Notes under the pieces: model-generated
What the model was told of the DNA's origin: nothing
Databases searched by the model: none
What the model saw: only the letters and a program-made list of their open reading frames with translations
Origin: Paenibacillus silagei
Lineage (GTDB): Bacteria; Bacillota; Bacilli; Paenibacillales; Paenibacillaceae
DNA length: 64,000 nt
Assembly: GCF_017874735.1 (NCBI RefSeq)
Contig: NZ_JAGGLV010000001.1
Coordinates: forward strand, 248,001 to 312,000
Direction of reading: 5' to 3'
Shown: piece after piece, positions 1 to 7,319 of the stretch
Layout: each line of letters opens with the position of its first letter
How positions within the stretch are numbered: position 1 is the first letter of the stretch
Position numbers and translations under genes: made by a program

Positions 1-94
1 CGTACACCGTAATCTGGGCATCCGGGTATAACTGTGCGGTATTTACAATGGCGGCCGTTCCGGCGTGGGTACATCCAATGACTGCTACTTTCAT
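1..94 (-). CDS. nox: NADH oxidase / CoA-disulfide reductase-like flavoprotein, N-terminus only
   Basis: Only the first 31 codons lie in the window; the gene runs off the left edge. The protein starts MKVAVIGCTHAGTAAIVN, the beta-alpha-beta FAD-binding start with the GCTHAG variant typical of water-forming NADH oxidases and related peroxide or CoA-disulfide reductases. A strong GGAGGAGG ribosome binding site sits 7-8 bases before the ATG. Members of this family reoxidise NADH with O2 in the cytoplasm. The redox-active Cys near residue 42 is outside the window, so the exact subfamily is not settled. Three TGTGA-N6-TCAC-type palindromes lie 100-180 bases upstream and suggest Fnr/Crp-type (oxygen or redox) control. 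Confidence 0.7.
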   Translation of the reverse strand, partial: MKVAVIGCTHAGTAAIVNTAQLYPDAQITVY

Positions 95-193
95 AATTTC
101 TTCCTCCTCCAAGTTGAAAAGCTTATTTATCAGGGCTTGTGATTGCGTCTGTAAAAAAGTGCTGTACTGACTGCATTTATACAACTTTACATT

Positions 194-209
194 TGTGATT
201 GTTTTCACT
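194..209. promoter_or_regulatory. Fnr/Crp-type box 1 (imperfect)
   Basis: TGTGATTGTTTTCACT fits TGTGA-N6-TCACA with one mismatch. It is the box nearest the NADH-oxidase start, centred about 108 bases upstream of the ATG. A TATAAA that could serve as the minus-strand -10 lies at 176-181. Confidence 0.45.
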
Positions 210-226
210 TTATACACTGATTATAT

Positions 227-242
227 TGTGATATTTATCACA
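227..242. promoter_or_regulatory. Fnr/Crp-type box 2 (perfect)
   Basis: TGTGATATTTATCACA is a perfect TGTGA-N6-TCACA palindrome with symmetry extending to TGTGATA/TATCACA. It matches the consensus shared by Fnr and Crp proteins. Rex boxes (TTGTGAA...TTCACAA) are similar but fit less well. Confidence 0.6.
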
Positions 243-255
243 TTGCAAGAGTTAT

Positions 256-271
256 TGTGATTTTTCTCACA
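256..271. promoter_or_regulatory. Fnr/Crp-type box 3 (perfect consensus)
   Basis: TGTGATTTTTCTCACA is a second exact TGTGA-N6-TCACA match, 29 bp centre-to-centre from box 2. It is followed by a further half-site, TTCACAAT. Confidence 0.55.
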
Positions 272-443
272 TTGTTCACAATTTCAAATTTTAATAACTT
301 TGGAGTTTCACCGCATCATCCACTCCATTTGTACCACCGCTGCACTCTTCAACCTTAGCTTAGTTTCCCCCGGAGGAGGGGCATTATGTCTGCCAGGAGC
401 AGGAAACAGCAGGAGGAGCACAAGGGGCAGCCAGGCAGAACCG

Positions 444-823
444 CAGCCCTGGTTTTTCGATTACATTTGCTCCGTATCCGCCGCTCCAGCCCATTGTAAT
501 CGGTTTTTCGATTACATTTGCTCCGTATCCGCTGCTCCATCCCAATGTAATCGGTTTTCCGATTACATTTGCTCCGTATCCGCCACGCCAGCCCATTGTA
601 ATCGGTTTTTCGATTACATTTGCTCCGTGTCCGCTGCTCCATCCCAATGTAATCGGTTTTCCGATTACATTTGCTCCGTGTCCGCCGCGCCAGCCCATTG
701 TAATCGGTTTTTCGATTACATTGTGGTCACTGACCCTCGCGGCTGCACAATGTGTTCGGTTTTTCACCTACGTTGGTCCATTCTCCTACTGGGTATCATA
801 TTGTGTTCGGTTTTTCGCATACC
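444..823. repeat. Tandem array of eight ~51-bp units, each with a hairpin
   Basis: Unit cores start at 444 (degenerate), 495, 546, 597, 648, 699, 751 and 802, a period of 51 bp with one step of 52. The five central cores form perfect hairpins TGTAATCG-N6-CGATTACA, and two of them extend to TGTAATCGG-TTTT-CCGATTACA. The linkers (TTTGCTCCGTATCCGC...) alternate between two variants, giving an A-B-A-B-A order. The last two units are diverged (TGTGTTCGGTTTTTC). Because 51 is a multiple of 3, the array stays open in several frames and yields repetitive spurious ORFs. It fills the gap between fhs and the nox control region. Confidence 0.9.
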
Positions 824-828
824 AAATA

Positions 829-866
829 GCCTCACCCTCCGCAGCATATCTGCGGTAAAGTGAGGC
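829..866 (-). terminator. Hairpin downstream of fhs
   Basis: GCCTCAC (829-835) pairs with GTGAGGC (860-866), with an inner CCGCAG/CTGCGG stem. It lies 29 bases after the fhs stop. There is no strong U-run, so it may be a weak or factor-dependent terminator. Confidence 0.45.
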
Positions 867-894
867 CAAACTACAACTATTAGCTGCTGCTGTC

Positions 895-2529
895 TTATTC
901 CAGACCCGAAATCACGCCATCCTCATCCACCAGCAGGCCTTCTGCTGCGGGCTTGGCGGGGAGACCCGGCATCGTGACCATGTTGCCGGTGATCACAACA
1001 GCGAATCCCGCCCCGAGGGACAGGGTGATGTCCCGGACGCCCATGGTGAAGCCTTCCGGGGCTCCGAGCAGCCGGGGCTGATCCGAGAAGGAATACGGGG
1101 TTTTGGCCATGCAGACCTGAAGATGGTGCAGGCCCAGCCGGTCAATGACAGCGAGACTGCGCTTGGCTGCCGGAGAGAAGGCTACTCCCGCACCACGGTA
1201 GATCTCCGTGACGATGCGGTTGATTTTGGACGGAATATCCAGATGGTCTTCATACAGCGGCGCATAATTCACAGGCTCTTCCCGGTCCAGCAGCTTCATC
1301 AGCTCCTTCGCCAGCTCCTGTCCGCCCGCGCTTCCCTCAGCCCATACCTTGGATACGGCAGCAGGTACACCCAGCCGCCCGCAGGCTTCCAGCACCTCAT
1401 TCACTTCAGTAGGGGCATCCCCTTCAAAATGATTCAGCGCCACCAACACAGGCACACCGAACTTGCGCAGATTCTCAATATGCCGCTCCATATTGGACAA
1501 TCCGGAGAGCAGCGCCGGCCGATTGCCCTCATACAGCTCTTCCTTGCGGACGCCGCCGTTGTATTTTAGCGACTTCACCGTAACCACCAGAACAGCGGCC
1601 GAAGGTGCCAGCCCGGCCTGGCGGCATTTGATGTCCATGAATTTCTCCGCGCCCAGGTCCGCGCCGAAGCCTGCCTCGGTCACCACCACATCGCCCAGCT
1701 TCAGCGCGTAGCGGGTTCCGATCACACTGCTGCAGCCGTGGGCAATATTAGCGAACGGGCCGCCATGTACAATGACCGGTGTTCCTTCCAGCGTCTGCAC
1801 CAGATTCGGCTTCACCGCCTCCTTCAGCAGCGCAGTCATCGCCTCTACGGCTCCTATGGCCTGTGCCGTTACCGGCTGACCCGCATGGTCATACCCGATC
1901 AGAATGCGGCTGAGCCGCTGCTTCAGATCCGCAAGGTCGCTGCACAGGCAGAGCACGGCCATAATCTCGGAGGCTGTTGTGATCTGGAAGCCGCTCTCCC
2001 GCACAGTTCCATTGCCGTCGCCAATGCCGGTCACGATATTCCGCAGGCTGCGGTCATTCATATCCATGACCCTTTTCCAGACGATTCGCTGCGGATCAAG
2101 CCCCAGGATGTTGCCCTGAAACATATGATTGTCGATCATCGCCGAGAGCAGGTTATGTGCTGACGTCACCGCATGGATATCCCCCGTAAAATGCAAGTTA
2201 ATCTCATCTGCCGGAACGATCTGCGCCTTGCCGCCCCCGGTCGCTCCGCCCTTCATCCCCAGACAGGGACCAAGCGAGGGTTCACGCAGCGCTGCTACCG
2301 TCCGTACACCCGCTGCATTCATCGCCTGGGCGAGCCCGATCGTCGTCAGCGTCTTGCCTTCACCTGCCGGTGTAGGATTCATTGCGGTAACCAGAACCAG
2401 CTTGCCATCCGGTTTGTGCTTCAGCTCTGCCCAGAGCGAGGGCGCCAGCTTGCTTTTATATTTGCCGTAAAGTTCCAGATGCTCCTCCTTGATCCCCGCT
2501 GCCGATGCTACCTCTGTAATTAACCTCAT
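895..2529 (-). CDS. fhs: Formate-tetrahydrofolate ligase
   Basis: This cytoplasmic enzyme makes 10-formyl-THF from formate, THF and ATP, feeding one-carbon units to purine and formyl-Met-tRNA synthesis. The 544-residue product has the family P-loop PTPAGEGKT at residues 52-60, preceded by KLVLVTAMN, and downstream blocks LGMKGGATGGG, DIHAVTSAHNLL and TEAGFGADLGAEKF that are typical of Fhs. Length is close to the usual 555-560. The ATG at 2529 is the only ATG available; the nearest Shine-Dalgarno (AGGAGG) is about 13 bases upstream, which is longer than usual. Transcription appears monocistronic, with a possible sigma-A promoter at 2618-2645 and a hairpin after the stop. Confidence 0.95.
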   Translation of the reverse strand: MRLITEVASAAGIKEEHLELYGKYKSKLAPSLWAELKHKPDGKLVLVTAMNPTPAGEGKTLTTIGLAQAMNAAGVRTVAALREPSLGPCLGMKGGATGGGKAQIVPADEINLHFTGDIHAVTSAHNLLSAMIDNHMFQGNILGLDPQRIVWKRVMDMNDRSLRNIVTGIGDGNGTVRESGFQITTASEIMAVLCLCSDLADLKQRLSRILIGYDHAGQPVTAQAIGAVEAMTALLKEAVKPNLVQTLEGTPVIVHGGPFANIAHGCSSVIGTRYALKLGDVVVTEAGFGADLGAEKFMDIKCRQAGLAPSAAVLVVTVKSLKYNGGVRKEELYEGNRPALLSGLSNMERHIENLRKFGVPVLVALNHFEGDAPTEVNEVLEACGRLGVPAAVSKVWAEGSAGGQELAKELMKLLDREEPVNYAPLYEDHLDIPSKINRIVTEIYRGAGVAFSPAAKRSLAVIDRLGLHHLQVCMAKTPYSFSDQPRLLGAPEGFTMGVRDITLSLGAGFAVVITGNMVTMPGLPAKPAAEGLLVDEDGVISGLE

Positions 2530-2617
2530 GCCGTTATGTAACCCTCCTGCCGTTATTATCCTGCATTCTTGCTTCCTGTATGCGATTCATGTAGTCAGGC
2601 GAAGCATTTCTCTTCAA

Positions 2618-2645
2618 AGAATACAGGGTCTCTGAAAAGATTCAA
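2618..2645 (-). promoter_or_regulatory. Possible fhs promoter
   Basis: On the minus strand TTGAAT (2640-2645) and TATTCT (2618-2623) are separated by 16 bp, about 90 bases upstream of the fhs ATG. This is a moderate sigma-A match. Confidence 0.4.
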
Positions 2646-2680
2646 GGATAATTTTCATAAAGGGTGAAACTTAATTGTAT

Positions 2681-2723
2681 AGAAAACTCCCGGACCGGGC
2701 GCATCTGCACCACTATCCGGGAG
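2681..2723 (-). terminator. Terminator of the glutathione peroxidase gene
   Basis: The stem CTCCCGGA (2687-2694) / TCCGGGAG (2716-2723) is followed on the minus strand by TTTTCTATA. It lies 50 bases after the gpx stop. Confidence 0.7.
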
Positions 2724-2772
2724 AACACGTATTGCCTGGCTCCAGCCTTCAGAGCGGATGATTTCAGCCTCA

Positions 2773-3249
2773 TTACAGCAGGGATTCGATAAGTCCCTTC
2801 ATGCTCTCCGGTGATTCCTTCGGCTCGACACGGGCCACCACATTGCCGCTGCGGTCAACCAGGAACTTCGTGAAGTTCCACTGGATATCACTGCTCTCGC
2901 CGTCACCCGGCTGCTGACCCTTCAAATATTGAAACAGCAGGCTCGCCTCCGGACCATTCACATCGACCTTGGCGAACACCGGGAACGTAACCCCATAGTT
3001 AATCTGGCAAAAGGACTCCGCTTCCTCGCTTGTGCCCGGCTCCTGACCGGCGAACTGGTTACACGGAAAGCCCAGCACCACCAGCCCCTGGTCCCCGTAC
3101 TGCTCGTACAGCTTCTGCAAATCCCCGTATTGCGGGGTCAGTCCGCACTTGCTGGCGGTATTGGCGATCAGCAGCACCTTGCCCTCATAGTCCTTAAACG
3201 GCACTTCTGTACCCGAAGGCTTCACTCCGGCAAAACTATAAATTGACAT
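2773..3249 (-). CDS. bsaA: Glutathione peroxidase family thiol peroxidase
   Basis: This 158-residue cytoplasmic peroxidase reduces peroxides, in bacilli usually with thioredoxin or bacillithiol rather than glutathione as electron donor. The catalytic Cys35 sits in NTASKCGLTPQY. The second family block GFPCNQF holds Cys63, which may resolve the disulfide, followed by GQEPG. The active-site Trp-Asn appears as WNFTKF near residue 124. Length matches the family. It is a single gene with its own terminator; BsaA-type enzymes are the closest family I recognise. Confidence 0.92.
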   Translation of the reverse strand: MSIYSFAGVKPSGTEVPFKDYEGKVLLIANTASKCGLTPQYGDLQKLYEQYGDQGLVVLGFPCNQFAGQEPGTSEEAESFCQINYGVTFPVFAKVDVNGPEASLLFQYLKGQQPGDGESSDIQWNFTKFLVDRSGNVVARVEPKESPESMKGLIESLL

Positions 3250-3367
3250 CTCTGCTTCGCTTCCTTTCGGCTGTATGGCCCAGTTTTGAAGTGCGCTTTA
3301 AGCTTTAGATAAGTAACCTCTTCATTTTACCCTATTCGCAGCCAAAACCAAATTCCGGCGGCAAAGG

Positions 3368-4389
3368 CTACGCCCTGCGCTGCAGCCCGCAGGCTTCGGC
3401 GATGAGCCGGATGGACTGCAGCTTGTCCCTGAACTCATGGATATGCGAAGAAATCATCAGCTCCCCGCAGCGGTATTCCTCCGCCAGCAGCTGAAGCTGC
3501 TCCCTGACTTCAGCAGGCGAGCCTATGACCATCCGCTTCCGGTTATCCTTAATGGTAAAACGGTCGTAAGGGGTATATGTATAGTTCAGTGCAGTCTCTA
3601 CGGACGGGGTCGGGGAAGAGAGGTGTTCCCTCTCCAGGCTACCAGTGAGAGATCCATACTGGCAGCCAGCCGGTCTGCTTCGGCCGATGTCTCTGCACAG
3701 ACGGCGAACACCGCAAGCAGCGGCTTCGGCGATGCAGCGGCCACGGATGGCGCGAAGCTGTCCTGGTACTCATGCACCACTTCCGCTCCCCCATTCCCGG
3801 CAATAAACCGGGCGAAGGCATAACCGGTTCCCAGCCGGGCCGAGAGCGCCGCACTCTCCCGGCTGGAGCCCAGCAGCCAGATTTCCGGTGCTGAGTCTAC
3901 TGCAGGCGTTGCCCGCAATCCGGCATAGCGCTGCGGGGATGCTCCGCCCTCAAATTCATAGAGATAAGCAATCAGCTCCTGAATCTGCTGCTCGTACCGG
4001 TCAACGTCGTCAATAGTCACACGGGTATCCTGTAGTGCTTTGGCGGCCAGGGCACCGCCGCCTGCCGCTCTCCCTATCCCGAGATCGATCCGCCCGGGAT
4101 AGAGCGCCTCCAGGACGCGGAAATTCTCCGCGACCTTGAACGCACTGTAATGCGGGAGCAGCACCGCTCCCGAGCCGATGCGGATCGCTGAGGTCACCGC
4201 AGCGAGATGCGCCATTAGCACTTCAGGGCTGGAGCCGGCAAGGCCTGGCGCAGCATGATGCTCCGCAACCCAGAAGCGGTGATAGCCGAGCCTTTCCGCT
4301 TCACGGGCCAGCAGGGCCGTCTGCCGGAGCGCCTCTGCCGGAGTGCTTCCCTCCGATACCGGAGATTGATCGAGAATGCTTAATTTCAT
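3368..4389 (-). pseudogene. LLM-class flavin-dependent oxidoreductase (MsnO8-like), frameshifted
   Basis: The first frame (4389 down to 3598) encodes MKLSILDQSPVSEG..., a luciferase-like monooxygenase with RFWVAEHHA, GSGAVLLPHYSAFKVAE and DLGIGRA blocks. It ends prematurely with the unnatural tail WRGNTSLPRPRP. The correct C-terminus (LNYTYTPYDR, NRKRMVIGSPAEVREQL, ELMISSHIHEF) continues in another frame to a stop at 3368. The frame changes near 3638-3640, where GCCTGGAG would restore the frame if it read GCCCTGGAG, so a one-base C deletion is the simplest explanation. Corrected length is about 340 residues, normal for the family. It is either a real pseudogene or a sequencing error. Confidence 0.85.
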
Positions 4390-4425
4390 ATGAGAGCAAC
4401 TCCAATGGGTTGGATTTTAGAGTCT

Positions 4426-5025
4426 TCAGAGATATCTTGGCGTCCTGCTGCTGTAGGATCTGTATTCTTCGCCAAAGACAAGACGCAGATGCTTCTCCTC
4501 CTGCAGAATCAGCAGATGAATAGCAGCAACATTCAACACTAGAATAACCAGCGTCAGCCAGCTCGGATACATAAGATAAAGACCTGCGAACATCAGATCG
4601 AAGCCGACAAAAGCAGCGTTCCGGCTAATCTTATATACCCCGCGGGTCACCAGCCTGGTTGTTGTGGACTTATCAATTCCTACTCTCCAGGAAGTGCTCA
4701 TCGCTGCCATGGCAAGAATGAATACCGCACACCCTATACTAACTATACCCACACCGATATAATTCACAACCGGAAGATTATAATGCCGCCCAAGCAAGTT
4801 CACAAGATACGGCTCAGCTATGGACATCAGGAACCATGTAGCGCCCCACAGAAGCGTAGCGATTTTGACAAACCATTCGGTTGATTTAATGGTCGTAATC
4901 TTCTTACCTTTGCCCAGTACATTGGCCTGGATGTTGTTCTTTCTGTTGAGAATTACAAGCTTTAACACATAAGAGGCAAGGAACGTAAAGAATAAAATCA
5001 GGGATAGGAAATTGAGGGTGGTCAT
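4426..5025 (-). CDS. Isoprenylcysteine carboxyl methyltransferase-like membrane protein
   Basis: This 199-residue protein has about five hydrophobic segments and the C-terminal pattern of the ICMT/PEMT-like methyltransferase superfamily: TRGVYKISRNAAFVGF followed near the end by EEKHLRLVFGEEYRSYSSRTPRYL. In the family this region binds S-adenosylmethionine and closes over a membrane substrate; the bacterial substrate is usually unknown. The start follows AAAGGAG with 9-base spacing. It lies 36 bases upstream of the LLM gene on the same strand and may be co-transcribed with it. An ArsR-type palindrome lies about 70 bases upstream. Confidence 0.7.
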   Translation of the reverse strand: MTTLNFLSLILFFTFLASYVLKLVILNRKNNIQANVLGKGKKITTIKSTEWFVKIATLLWGATWFLMSIAEPYLVNLLGRHYNLPVVNYIGVGIVSIGCAVFILAMAAMSTSWRVGIDKSTTTRLVTRGVYKISRNAAFVGFDLMFAGLYLMYPSWLTLVILVLNVAAIHLLILQEEKHLRLVFGEEYRSYSSRTPRYL

Positions 5026-5357
5026 TGGACATAGCTCCTTTGTTGGATGGATGGTTTGGATGGTTAATAGTTGGATGGTTGATTATCATACATATGAACA
5101 AATGCTCATATAATAAAATAATTATATCTCCCATACGCTGCTGGGTCAATTGTTTCCTGCACAGCAAAAAGGCAGCACCGCAAGTATCACGGAACCGCCT
5201 GATTTACTTTACTTTTATAGGATGGGATGGAGCAACGTTGTTACTGTTTCAGGGAGCCATGCTGCTTGTTCATGCTTTTTGCAGGAGAGTATAGGCACTC
5301 TATGCCATCAGCGTTGATTACTACAAAAACGTTTGCTACTTTCCGGTACCGCTACTT
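5026..5357. other. Intergenic region with a possible operator
   Basis: It holds a short GGATG-rich run (5040-5085), the palindrome at 5092-5111 and AT-rich sequence likely to contain the promoter of the methyltransferase gene. The 89-codon plus-strand frame here has no family features and is judged spurious. Confidence 0.4.
5092..5111. promoter_or_regulatory. ArsR/SmtB-type operator-like palindrome
   Basis: ATATGA-N8-TCATAT (ATATGAACAAATGCTCATAT) resembles ArsR/SmtB/CzrA family operators (ATATGAACAN..TGTTCATAT). No ArsR gene is visible nearby. It lies upstream of the membrane methyltransferase gene. Confidence 0.4.
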
Positions 5358-5696
5358 TTAGTGCTGCACCATCTTTACCAGCATATGCGCCAGCCGGTGG
5401 CGCTCCTCCTTGTTCCCGGCCTTCCACAATTCCAGCAACAGCTTCTCTTCGCTATTGCGGGGCTCCTCATACGCTGCCAGATAATCGGCGATTTTCTCGG
5501 CGGCCTGCGCCAGCTGTTCGTCGCTGAGACCGATTTTTTGCGCCAGTTGAATGCGCTTTCCTAAATACGCCTTGAACTGCCCGAAATTGTCCAGAATCAT
5601 CTCCTTCTGCCCCGGATCGATCCGGTCCAGCGCCTCCGTTACCCGGTTCATGGTCACACTGCCGTCCTTACTCACCACATGATTATGTTCAGACAT
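5358..5696 (-). CDS. DUF3243 family protein
   Basis: This is a 112-residue soluble protein of unknown function. The C-terminal part, with an alternating helical pattern (NFGQFKAYLGKRIQLAQKIG, then LLLELWKAGNKEERHRLAHML), resembles the DUF3243 family represented by B. subtilis YmfJ. I chose the ATG at 5696 because GGGAGG lies 8 bases upstream; the longer open frame to 5804 has no ribosome binding site and no family match. No catalytic motif is visible. Confidence 0.7.
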   Translation of the reverse strand: MSEHNHVVSKDGSVTMNRVTEALDRIDPGQKEMILDNFGQFKAYLGKRIQLAQKIGLSDEQLAQAAEKIADYLAAYEEPRNSEEKLLLELWKAGNKEERHRLAHMLVKMVQH

Positions 5697-6239
5697 CCAG
5701 AACGCCTCCCATTTCATAGTGTGCGGTTTCCCACTACTTAACCAGCGTTTCCGGGGGTGAACCATGCTACTGAACGAGCCATTATCCGCCTCAGAAGCAA
5801 GCACGTGGATTAACGTATCTTATTTTCCCGGTTTCAGACGATTGGCCGGAAGAAAGTGGATGAACAGCATCTAATTTGGAGCGTTTGGCTACTTTTGCTG
5901 GATAGTGATTAATTAAGTGCTCTTTTTCCAATTGCTACCAGAGGAGGGCTCAATCGCGCCACAGCAGGTGGATGAAATCCACTTATTCTCCTGACACACG
6001 TATGATCAGAGCATCTATTACCCGACATTAGCGTGCCTTGTAGCATCAAAAGCATACATTACTCACCCTAGCCTGCTTCTTTGTAGCTTCAGAGATGCAA
6101 CCTCTTACTATAGCGCCCCGTTAATGTCCGTACACGCTTCATTGTGGCGATACAGCCAACTGGCGAACAAACCACCTCCCTCCCGCCCAGACACACAAAC
6201 GGCCCCGCAAATCGCGGGACCGCCTGATCATAGTGTAGG
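5697..6239. other. Intergenic region with degenerate ~51-bp repeats and a terminator
   Basis: Related strings occur at 5805 (GTGGATTAACGTATCTTATT), 5856 (GTGGATGAACAGCATCTAAT), about 5905 and 5968, the first steps being 51 and about 49 bp. No gene with coding character is seen. The VanY terminator lies at 6196-6222. Confidence 0.45.
6196..6222 (-). terminator. Terminator of the VanY gene
   Basis: The stem CGGCCCCGC (6200-6208) / GCGGGACCG (6214-6222) has a 5-base loop and is followed on the minus strand by TTTGTGTG, 18 bases after the stop. Confidence 0.75.
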
Positions 6240-7073
6240 TTAATTCGACACCGGGACGGCGTCGTAATATTCTTCGAGTGTGATCCCTCTTTCGGCTATG
6301 GAAGCTGCAATCTCCTTGCCTACATACCGGACATGCCAAGGCTCATACTTGTACCCGGTAATCGCCTCCTTGCCTTCAAGGAACCGGATAATATAGCCGT
6401 ATTCAGCGGCATGGGCGGCAAGCCACTCCGCTTCCTTCGTTCCTGCAAAGCAGCTCTCCGCCGCACACTTGCCGTCTCTGCCGGACAGGTCAATGGCCAG
6501 CCCCGTCTGATGCTCGCTGTGTCCCGGCATGGCGCTGTAAGTCCGGGCCTTCTCTTCGCCGTCTCTGGCGACATAGTTATCGAACAGCCGTCTCTGGGTC
6601 GATTCCGAACGGTAGCCGGATACACCGGCCAGATAGACCCCGTCCGCCTTCGCCCCCGCGAACATCTCCTCCAGCGCCGCAGCCGCTTCACGCCGCAGCA
6701 TCCGCTTCTCAATCTTCTCCGAGAAGATGAAAGGTACGTCCGGGTAGACCAGATCGGCAGGCTTATACTGATCAGGCAGGCTGTACTGCTTATTAACCAT
6801 AACCGTGATGCTCTCCGGCTCGGCTACCACCATCTGCGCAGCATTGTTCCCGGATGTGCCATTGCCTGAACCGCCAGGAGCTGGCTGATCCGTAGGCTCC
6901 GGCACTGCCGAAGCTTCAGGCGCTGCCTCCGGCCCCTCGGCTCCCAGATCTGTGCCTGTGCTTATATTGGTTTCGTTCTCCTGGGAAGCGGACGGTGCCG
7001 TGTACTTCCCGATTCCCCAGCCGACCGCAATGACGGCGATAAGTAGAATGACAATTTTAGCGGTTTTGGACAT
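6240..7073 (-). CDS. VanY-family D-alanyl-D-alanine carboxypeptidase, membrane anchored
   Basis: This 277-residue secreted or anchored zinc peptidase trims the terminal D-Ala from peptidoglycan stem peptides. Residues 5-25 form one hydrophobic N-terminal segment (AKIVILLIAVIAVGWGIG) that acts as signal anchor, followed by a Pro/Gly/Glu-rich linker to about residue 90. The catalytic domain has SGYRSESTQ, the zinc motif HSEHQTGLAIDLSG (H-x6-D) and the third ligand in EPWHVRYVG. The ATG at 7073 follows AGGAGG with 10-base spacing; the 23 codons upstream in frame are unlikely to be translated. Confidence 0.9.
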   Translation of the reverse strand: MSKTAKIVILLIAVIAVGWGIGKYTAPSASQENETNISTGTDLGAEGPEAAPEASAVPEPTDQPAPGGSGNGTSGNNAAQMVVAEPESITVMVNKQYSLPDQYKPADLVYPDVPFIFSEKIEKRMLRREAAAALEEMFAGAKADGVYLAGVSGYRSESTQRRLFDNYVARDGEEKARTYSAMPGHSEHQTGLAIDLSGRDGKCAAESCFAGTKEAEWLAAHAAEYGYIIRFLEGKEAITGYKYEPWHVRYVGKEIAASIAERGITLEEYYDAVPVSN

Positions 7074-7248
7074 GCTGTGTAATCCTCCTAAACGTTGTGT
7101 ACCCCCGCACTCCTGAATTCGGCAGAACCCCGCCTGATCCAAAGTGCAGGTTACATTCTTTATCTCTCTATTTATACTTGTACCCGAATGTTACGGCAGT
7201 ATCTATTAGACAGGCCTGATAGCCAAAAGGTTTCAGTAAATAAATATT

Positions 7249-7288
7249 ACCATAGAGTCATTGGCTGTTACGCCAACGGCCCTATGGT
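7249..7288 (-). terminator. Terminator of the DEAD-box helicase gene
   Basis: ACCATAG (7249-7255) pairs with CTATGGT (7282-7288), with an inner TTGGC/GCCAA stem. The minus strand continues AATATTTATTT. It lies about 30 bases after the helicase stop. Confidence 0.6.
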
Positions 7289-7319
7289 AACAAGGATTAG
7301 CTATGCATGTAAAGCGCCT

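Noticed and set aside
444..823. Possible CRISPR array
   Set aside because: The whole 51-bp unit repeats; there are no unique spacers of constant length between identical repeats, and no cas genes are near.
300..863. A 187-codon plus-strand ORF with 17-residue repeats and two minus-strand repeat ORFs
   Set aside because: They arise because the 51-bp repeat unit is divisible by three. There is no ribosome binding site, no family match and the ends do not fit a gene.
5025..5294. 89-codon plus-strand ORF with hydrophobic stretches
   Set aside because: It overlaps the promoter region of a minus-strand gene, has no ribosome binding site and no recognisable family.
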